The notes under the pieces: generated by a model | What the model saw: only the letters and a program-made list of their open reading frames with translations | Databases searched by the model: none | What the model was told of the DNA's origin: nothing | Position numbers and translations under genes: made by a program | Assembly (NCBI GenBank): GCA_035297265.1 | Contig: DATGZH010000014.1 | Coordinates: 1-64,000, forward strand | Length of the DNA: 64,000 bases | Direction of reading: 5' to 3' | Source of the DNA: DATGZH01 sp035297265 | Lineage (GTDB): Bacteria > Actinomycetota > Acidimicrobiia > Acidimicrobiales > RAAP-2 | In this document: piece after piece, positions 59,633-64,000 of the stretch | Layout: each line of letters opens with the position of its first letter | Position numbering within the stretch: the first letter of the stretch is position 1

Positions 59633-59962
59633 ATGTACTACGAGCTGCTGACGGCGAGTCTGGCCGGGGTGGGACGGAGCGATCGTCGCTCGGTCGTCGA
59701 CCTCGTGGCCGACGCCGTCGAACGCCGGCGGGCCCTCCAGGGCGGTACGGCGGACGCGGCGAGCGGCGTCGCCGTCCAGCTGGCCTACGACCTGGCCCTC
59801 CTCCGCCTGTGCCGAGCCCTCGACGTGGCGGCCGACCCGGCGGGCTTCACGAGACCGTTGCCCGAGCGCCGTCGGCTGGAAAGCCTCCTCGCCGGGCGGG
59901 GGGTGGACCTGGCGACCTTGGCGGCCAACGGCGGGACGCAGACGACCGTCCCCGCCCGCTGA
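59633..59962 (+). CDS. Hypothetical protein beside devR
   Basis: A 109-residue protein, family not recognised. It starts MYYELLTASLAGVGRSDRR and consists mostly of helices with VDLVADAVERRRA and LAYDLALLRLCRALDV; no membrane segment or metal motif. ATG 59633 has GAGG eight bases upstream. It is divergent from the MFS gene and convergent with devR, and carries a DevR-like box 41 bp upstream, so regulation by the neighbouring response regulator is plausible. Confidence 0.6.
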   Translation: MYYELLTASLAGVGRSDRRSVVDLVADAVERRRALQGGTADAASGVAVQLAYDLALLRLCRALDVAADPAGFTRPLPERRRLESLLAGRGVDLATLAANGGTQTTVPAR

Positions 59963-59991
59963 CCGGCGGCGGCGATCAGGTGCCGCCGGTC
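59961..59991. terminator. Bidirectional hairpin between the 59633 gene and devR
   Basis: GACCGGCGGC (59961-59970) and GCCGCCGGTC (59982-59991) are perfect 10-bp arms about an 11-nt loop. It starts within the TGA stop of the plus-strand gene, and the devR stop (59976) is in the loop. Confidence 0.6.
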
Positions 59992-60647
59992 GGCGGCGGA
60001 AGCCCCCCGGCTTTGCGCTCGGCCAGCCGGGCGGCGAAGACGGCCGCCTCGGTCCGGCGCTGCATCCCGAGCTTGGCGAGCAGGTTCGACACGTAGTTCT
60101 TCACGGTCTTCTCGGCGAGGAACAGGGCTTCGGCGATCTGACGGTTGGTCTGTCCTTCGGCGATGAGGTCGAGGATCCTGCGCTCCTGTCCGGTGAGCTT
60201 GGCCAGGCGCTCGTCCTCCTCCGGACCGTGCTGCAGCCGTTCGAGCACCCGTGCCGTCAAGGCGGGGTCGAGGAGCGAGCCGCCGGCCGCCACCTTGCGC
60301 ACGTCGTCGACGAGGGTGCTGCCACCGACCTGCTTCAACACGTAGCCCGACGCGCCGGCCATGATCGCCGCCAGGAGCGCCTCGTCGTCGGCGTAAGACG
60401 TGAGCATGAGACACGCCGTCTCGGGTCTCGTGGAGCGCACCTCGCGACAGACCTCGACCCCGTTGCCGTCGGGCAGGCGGACGTCGAGGATGGCCACGTC
60501 CGGACGGGTTGGCGGGATCCGGCGGAGGGCCTCGTCGGCCGTCCCCGCCTCGCCGACCACCTCGATGTCCTCCTCGCTCTCGAGGAGGGTGCGCAGCCCG
60601 GTCCGCACCACCTCGTGGTCGTCGAGGAGGAAGACCCGGATGGTCAC
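59976..60647 (-). CDS. devR: DevR/DosR-type response regulator (NarL/FixJ family)
   Basis: DevR/DosR controls the hypoxia and dormancy response of mycobacteria through paired GGGAC...GTCCC-like boxes. This 223-residue protein has a receiver domain with VFLLDDHEVVRTGL, phosphorylated Asp55 in ILDVRLPDGNGVEVCRE, LTSYADDEA and Lys105 in SGYVLKQVG. It also has a LuxR-type HTH with LTGQERRILDLIAEGQTNRQIAEALFLAEKTVKNYVS, close in wording to mycobacterial DosR. GTG 60647. No histidine kinase gene is adjacent. A GGGAC/CCC-type box lies 28 bp upstream and suggests autoregulation. Confidence 0.9.
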   Translation of the reverse strand: MTIRVFLLDDHEVVRTGLRTLLESEEDIEVVGEAGTADEALRRIPPTRPDVAILDVRLPDGNGVEVCREVRSTRPETACLMLTSYADDEALLAAIMAGASGYVLKQVGGSTLVDDVRKVAAGGSLLDPALTARVLERLQHGPEEDERLAKLTGQERRILDLIAEGQTNRQIAEALFLAEKTVKNYVSNLLAKLGMQRRTEAAVFAARLAERKAGGLPPPTGGT

Positions 60648-60674
60648 GGGGTGATCTTGCCACGGCCGGCCGTC

Positions 60675-60688
60675 GGGACCGCAGACCC
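60675..60688 (-). promoter_or_regulatory. Candidate autoregulatory DevR box
   Basis: The plus strand reads GGGACCGCAGACCC, agreeing with the DosR core (GGGAC, then G-N-CCC at the right spacing), 28 bp upstream of the devR start. Ten of 14 positions match the classical palindrome GGGACTWWAGTCCC. Confidence 0.4.
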
Positions 60689-60807
60689 CCCTGAGCTGGG
60701 TGAACGGCCCCTGAGCGTCACGACCGGCCACGGCCCCCGGCCGCCGGGACGGGCCGGGCATGACACAAATGGGGTATCGGCGGCACATAGGTGGATCAGA
60801 CCGCTTT

Positions 60808-60821
60808 GGCGCATCTGCGCC
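60808..60821. promoter_or_regulatory. Palindrome in the devR upstream region
   Basis: GGCGCA (60808-60813) and TGCGCC (60816-60821) are perfect arms about TC, embedded in a longer symmetric TTTGGC...GCCAAA (60805-60830). It lies 160-185 bp upstream of devR and could be an operator. Confidence 0.35.
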
Positions 60822-60880
60822 GCGGCCAAATGGTCCATCGATCCCTGTTGGCGGGGCATTTCCTCCTCCATACTGAGAGT

Positions 60881-60968
60881 TACCTACTCGGTCGTACGAG
60901 GGGGATGCATCCGGCCTCACGGGGTCGGAAGGGGATGGGAAGGGCGGCCCGGAGGGGGGCCGCCTTTT
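60881..60968 (+). ncRNA. Candidate small RNA with own promoter and terminator
   Basis: Promoter-like TTGGCG (60848-60853) and CATACT (60869-60874), 15 bp apart, would start a transcript near 60881. It could form a CUCG...CGAG hairpin, the 10-base palindrome GGATGCATCC, a CCGGCC...GGUCGG stem and finally a strong terminator at 60943-60968. There is no plus-strand gene downstream until 62406, so the terminator is otherwise unexplained. No known RNA family was recognised. Confidence 0.35.
60943..60968 (+). terminator. Strong intrinsic terminator
   Basis: GGCGGCCC (60943-60950) and GGGCCGCC (60957-60964) form a perfect 8-bp stem with a 6-nt loop, followed by TTTT (60965-60968). The U-tract is on the plus strand, so it ends a plus-strand transcript. 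Confidence 0.6.
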
Positions 60969-60998
60969 CCATACCCAGGCGCCTCACGACCTCCGGCC

Positions 60999-61041
60999 CG
61001 ACCTACTGGCCGTCCGACCTACTGGCCGTCCGACCTACTGG
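60999..61041. repeat. 2.7 copies of a 16-bp tandem repeat
   Basis: The unit CGACCTACTGGCCGTC occurs at 60999-61014 and 61015-61030, then a partial copy at 61031-61041. The partial copy contains the TAG stop of the CoA-transferase, and the other units lie just past it. Confidence 0.75.
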
Positions 61042-62243
61042 AAGGCCCCCAGCTCCTTCCCCCGGGCGATCTCCTCCCAGCTGAAGCCGAGCTCCAAGAG
61101 GACCGCCTCGGTGTCCTCGCCTGGCTCGGGGGCCGCGACCGCCGGCCCGGTGGGCACCCCGTCGAACTGGAACGGTGGCGCCACGAGGGCCGAGGGCGGT
61201 CCCGTGCGGCTCTCGAGCACCCGCAGGTAGCCGTTCGCCACCACCTGAGGGTCGTCCGAGAGCTCGGCCGGGCTCTGGACCGCGGCCCAGACGCCTCCGG
61301 AGCCTGCCAGCCGCTCCCGCCACTCCTCGAGCGTGGCCGAGGCGAAGATCTCGTCGAGGACGGCCACGCACGCCGCCTGGTGGGCCGAGCGGCTGGCGTG
61401 GTCGACGAAGCGCGGATCGCTCACGAGCTCGGGGTGGCCGATCCGCTCGCAGAGCTCGGGCCAGTGCCGGTCCGACTGCAGGTGCACGAGGTAGAGCCAG
61501 CGGTCGTCGGCCGTCCGGTACCAGTTGGTGGTGGGGTTGCCGGGGCGGTGGCGGTCCCGCAGCACCCCCTGGGCGCCGCCGTAGGGGGCGAGGGCCACGT
61601 CGGGACCGAGGGCCCACATGCCCACGTTGAGGAGGGCGGTGTCGACCACCGGCGCCTCGCCGGTGCGCTCCCGGACGAAGAGGGCCATCCCGATGGCTCC
61701 GGCCAGGGCCACCGCGGCCTGGAGGTCGAAGAACGACGGCGGCATCATCGGTGGCTCACCGCCGGGTGGCGTGAGGCGGTGGGCGACGCCGCCGCGGGCC
61801 CAGGCCGAGGCCAGGTCGAAACCGCCCCGCTCGGCCTCGGGCCCCGAAGGACCGGCGCCGCTCGCCCGGGCATAGACGATCGACGGATTCATCGCCCGGA
61901 TGTCGTCGACGTCCACACCGAGCGCCCGCCGCGCCTTCGGCAGGAGGCTCGTGACGAAGACGTCGGCCTCTGCGACGAGGCGGGCCAAGGCCTCGAGGGC
62001 CTCGGGACGGGTCAGGTCGAGGCCGATGCTGCGCTTCCCGTGGTTGGGAATCTCGACGAAGACGGCCGGGCCGTCCGTGCCGCTGAGGGCGTGCTGCAGC
62101 CCCCGCCCTGGATCGCCGCCCGCCGGGTGCTCGACCTTCACCACCTCGGCTCCGAGGTCGGCGAGGATGGCGGTCGCGGTGGGCGCGAACATCCACATCC
62201 CCACCTCCACCACCTTCACGCCGGCGAGCGGTTGACCGGTCAC
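61035..62243 (-). CDS. CaiB/BaiF-family CoA-transferase
   Basis: Class-III CoA-transferases move CoA between carboxylic acids through an enzyme-linked Asp anhydride. The 402-residue product begins PLAGVKVVEVGMWMFAPTATAILADLGAEVVKVE, the typical N-terminus, has GLDLTRPEALEALARLV, YARASGAGPSGPEAERGGFDLASAWA with the likely nucleophilic Asp, and VDTALLNVGMWALG. GTG 62243 has GGAGG four bases upstream; GTG 62246 is an alternative. Substrates are unknown. The gene ends inside a tandem repeat and is divergent from the 62406 gene. Confidence 0.92.
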   Translation of the reverse strand: MTGQPLAGVKVVEVGMWMFAPTATAILADLGAEVVKVEHPAGGDPGRGLQHALSGTDGPAVFVEIPNHGKRSIGLDLTRPEALEALARLVAEADVFVTSLLPKARRALGVDVDDIRAMNPSIVYARASGAGPSGPEAERGGFDLASAWARGGVAHRLTPPGGEPPMMPPSFFDLQAAVALAGAIGMALFVRERTGEAPVVDTALLNVGMWALGPDVALAPYGGAQGVLRDRHRPGNPTTNWYRTADDRWLYLVHLQSDRHWPELCERIGHPELVSDPRFVDHASRSAHQAACVAVLDEIFASATLEEWRERLAGSGGVWAAVQSPAELSDDPQVVANGYLRVLESRTGPPSALVAPPFQFDGVPTGPAVAAPEPGEDTEAVLLELGFSWEEIARGKELGAFQ

Positions 62244-62330
62244 CACACCTCCCCACGCCGCACAGGCCAGCGGCGGTCGCCACCAGCGGCCCGGCCACAC
62301 TACGCAGCGGCGAGCGCTCCGGCCCAGGTC

Positions 62331-62371
62331 AGGACCTTCGGCCCTACCTGCTCGGCACCCCGGCGAGCAGG
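62331..62371 (+). promoter_or_regulatory. DevR-like box and adjoining inverted repeat
   Basis: AGGACCTTCGGCCCTA (62331-62346) resembles DosR boxes and matches the site upstream of the 59633 gene. It is followed directly by perfect 8-bp arms CCTGCTCG (62347-62354) and CGAGCAGG (62364-62371). The pair lies 35-75 bp before ATG 62406, which heads an operon with a universal stress protein. Confidence 0.4.
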
Positions 62372-62405
62372 GTGGGAACGAGACGACGGTGAAAGGAGCA
62401 GTCCG

Positions 62406-62741
62406 ATGACCACCCCGTCCGAGCACCGTGGTACCCGTCGGAGCCCGACGCCGACCTCAGAGCTCGAGCACGTGCGGCGCGACATCATCCGGTTGCTGCG
62501 TGACCTACGCGGCGCCTTCGACGAGTTGCTGGTGCAAAGCGAGATCGGCGAGATGAACGTGCGCGACGCGCTGGCCGCCCGCGTCGAGCAGATCGACCAG
62601 GCCTGGTTCAACCTCAAGCGCTGCACGCGCGAGCAGGTGGAGGAGGAGAGGACCAAGGTGGCCACGTTCGAGCAGGCCGCCGAAGAGGCTGCGGCCGAGG
62701 CGGCCGACGAGCACGGCCACGACTCGGCGGCCGCCGGCTAG
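62406..62741 (+). CDS. Small coiled-coil hypothetical protein
   Basis: A 111-residue acidic, highly helical protein with ELEHVRRDIIRLLRDLRGAFDELLVQ, then VEQIDQAWFNLKRCTREQVEEERTKV and an Ala/Glu-rich tail. One Cys, no signal or membrane segment, no recognised family. It has the form of a long helical hairpin and might assemble into a bundle. ATG 62406 follows GGAG. It precedes the universal stress protein by 31 bp on the same strand and has a DevR-like box upstream, suggesting a stress or dormancy role. Confidence 0.6.
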   Translation: MTTPSEHRGTRRSPTPTSELEHVRRDIIRLLRDLRGAFDELLVQSEIGEMNVRDALAARVEQIDQAWFNLKRCTREQVEEERTKVATFEQAAEEAAAEAADEHGHDSAAAG

Positions 62742-62772
62742 TCAGCCGGCGGCGCGCTTCGGGTGGGCAACG

Positions 62773-63234
62773 GTGGCGGCGCCCGACAACCCGGCACCCC
62801 CTGGCCCCGTCCTCGTCGGGGTCGACGGATCGTCGGGCGCCGAGCGGGCCGTTCGCCTGGCGGTGGGGTTGGCCTCGCGGACTGACCGTCCGTTGGTCAT
62901 CCTCTACGGCTGGTCGCACGACCGGCCCGACACCCTCGAGACGTTCGAGACGCACGCCGAGAAGGTCCTCTCGGCGGCGGTGGCGACCGCCGAGGAACTC
63001 GCCCCCGGGCTCGAGGTGACGACCGAGGCCCACCCCGTCGACGCGGCGCAGGCCCTCATCGAAGCCAGCCGCGACGCCAGCCTCCTCGTCGTCGGCTCGC
63101 GCGGGATGGGGGGGTTCCGCGGCATCATGTTGGGCTCAGTGAGCCAGCGCTGCGCCCATCACGCCCACTGCCCGATCGTGATCGTGCCGCCCCCGAGCAC
63201 CCCCGCCGAGGGCGTCGGGTGCGACCCGGGTTGA
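62773..63234 (+). CDS. Universal stress protein (UspA family), ATP-binding type
   Basis: Usp proteins bind ATP or other ligands and support survival under hypoxia and starvation. The 153-residue protein begins PVLVGVDGSSGAERAVRLAV (nucleotide-binding strand and helix) and has the full ATP motif G-x2-G-x9-G-S in VVGSRGMGGFRGIMLGSVSQ, with the typical ending CPIVIVPP. GTG 62773. Mycobacterial DosR controls several usp genes, so its place near devR with a DosR-like box upstream of the operon fits such a regulon. Confidence 0.92.
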   Translation: MAAPDNPAPPGPVLVGVDGSSGAERAVRLAVGLASRTDRPLVILYGWSHDRPDTLETFETHAEKVLSAAVATAEELAPGLEVTTEAHPVDAAQALIEASRDASLLVVGSRGMGGFRGIMLGSVSQRCAHHAHCPIVIVPPPSTPAEGVGCDPG

Positions 63235-63938
63235 ACGGGACCGGGACGCCGGCGGCACCCGCCCCCGAGCCGCCGGCCGGGGGTGGACCAGCCCCGCTCC
63301 CTGCACGGCCCGACGACGTCGGTACGGTCCCCGCGGAGGGGCCGGCGCCCTTCCGAGAAGACCCCAGCCGGGCCGCGCCGCCGGCCGAGGAGGCCGAGCC
63401 GGTCCACATCTCGCCTCACCCGGCGTACGTGCCCCGGCGGACGTCGCTCTTCACGAGGATCCTGCGGGTCGTCCTCGTGGCACTGGCCCTCTGGCTCCCG
63501 ATCGAGCTCCACGGCCTCTGCTGGGTCAGTCTCTTGATCGGCCTCGGCGCCGTGCTCCTGCTGCTCCTGATCTTCCGCCTCCGGGCCCGCACCGTCGTGG
63601 CCCTGATGGCCGCGCTGGTGCTCGTCGAGGGGGTCGGCCTCGAGATCTGGAACGGCGCGGCCTTCCACACGGCGTCCTTGTCCGGGCCGCCGCCGGCGCT
63701 CCTCTGGTGCGGGCGGACGTACTGGCCACCGGGCCACACGCTCCGGGCCGAGACACCCGCCCAGCTGCGCGGCCTTCGGCCGGCCGTCGTGGCCGGCCGC
63801 CTGCAGACCGTGGGGACGACCCCCTCGGGGCTCCCCATTCTCTCGCCGACCGCGTGCGGAGGAACCAACCCGCCGTCGGTCTTCTTGCCGGCCGGCCCGC
63901 ACACCTACTACCGCTACGCCCTGAGCCGTCCCAACTGA
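63231..63938 (+). CDS. Two-TM membrane protein with Pro-rich N-terminus
   Basis: A 235-residue protein from TTG 63231, which overlaps the Usp stop in a 4-bp TTGA; GTG 63219 (239 residues) is an alternative. A Pro/Ala-rich cytoplasmic region (about residues 1-70) precedes two or three hydrophobic helices (about 78-140) and an extracytoplasmic C-terminal domain with two Cys (in LLWCGRTYWPPG and PTACGGTNPP) that may form a disulfide. Function unknown. It is the third gene of the 62406-Usp operon. The last 62 bp of the window (63939-64000) show nothing supportable. Confidence 0.65.
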   Translation: MNGTGTPAAPAPEPPAGGGPAPLPARPDDVGTVPAEGPAPFREDPSRAAPPAEEAEPVHISPHPAYVPRRTSLFTRILRVVLVALALWLPIELHGLCWVSLLIGLGAVLLLLLIFRLRARTVVALMAALVLVEGVGLEIWNGAAFHTASLSGPPPALLWCGRTYWPPGHTLRAETPAQLRGLRPAVVAGRLQTVGTTPSGLPILSPTACGGTNPPSVFLPAGPHTYYRYALSRPN

Positions 63939-64000
63939 CGCGGGCCGTGGGTGGACGGGATCGGCCCGTTGCGCCGGCCCGGGCCGACCTCGGCCCAGCT

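Noticed and set aside
60644..60871. A 75-codon minus-strand frame whose stop overlaps the devR GTG as GTGA, with GGAGGAGG near an internal ATG
   Set aside because: Any GTG-Ala or GTG-Thr start makes such a TGA in the overlapping frame, the protein is low-complexity, and the region carries promoter-like and operator-like sequences for devR. It could be a leader peptide but is not supported.
60999..61041. CRISPR-like repeats
   Set aside because: The units are contiguous 16-mers without spacers, so this is a simple tandem repeat. No CRISPR array was seen elsewhere.

Overview
The window is very GC-rich DNA from an actinomycete. It carries a complete Pup-proteasome locus, a coenzyme F420 biosynthesis gene (fbiC), a DevR/DosR-type regulator, frequent GTG starts and many apparently leaderless promoters. 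The gene complement (F420, Pup and Tat genes, no mycolic-acid genes) suggests an uncultured member of the Acidimicrobiia or a close relative. This placement is inferred from gene content and order, not from a marker-gene tree.

Layout. 1-1316: a lone TnpB-type protein running off the left edge. 1.4-12.8 kb: mixed genes, including a slipin, a ThuA-like protein, an acyl-CoA synthetase, the NHEJ protein Ku, a lipoprotein, a secreted phosphoesterase, a patatin and thiO-thiS. 12.9-19.1 kb: gltBD, preceded by a structured leader. 19-28.3 kb: dehydrogenases, a short less GC-rich patch with a transposase remnant, a small amidohydrolase operon, a cell-wall hydrolase and a second acyl-CoA synthetase. 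28.3-36.4 kb (minus strand): tkt-tal-zwf-fbiC-LOG, in which the last four genes are linked by three 4-bp GTGA overlaps. 36.4-38.9 kb: a thioesterase, three small membrane proteins, trmI and a ferredoxin. 39.1-45.7 kb: mpa/ARC, dop, pup, prcB, prcA and pafA. 45.8-50.8 kb: tatA, tatC, a HelY-like helicase and a protein with two ThyX-like halves. 51.2-59.5 kb: a DUF4193 protein, unknown proteins, an HtrA protease, a TrpB2-type synthase, a LigD polymerase domain and an MFS exporter. 59.6-63.9 kb: a DevR-type regulator flanked by genes that carry similar upstream boxes, a universal stress protein, a CoA-transferase and a candidate small RNA.

How the genes fit together. Pup is made with a C-terminal Gln, deamidated by Dop, ligated by PafA and read by Mpa, which feeds the PrcAB core. 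The transcription activators PafB and PafC, usually found next to pafA in mycobacteria, are absent here. The pentose-phosphate genes share an operon with fbiC, which links reductant supply to deazaflavin cofactor synthesis. Ku and the LigD polymerase domain are parts of an end-joining pathway but lie 51 kb apart.

Most worth following up: the tandem ThyX-like protein whose two halves each keep a different part of the ThyX signature; the DevR cluster with shared boxes; the tkt-to-LOG operon; a candidate terminated small RNA at 60881-60968; hairpins at seven convergent gene junctions; and a TnpB with a non-canonical RuvC-II motif. No tRNA, rRNA or CRISPR array was seen.
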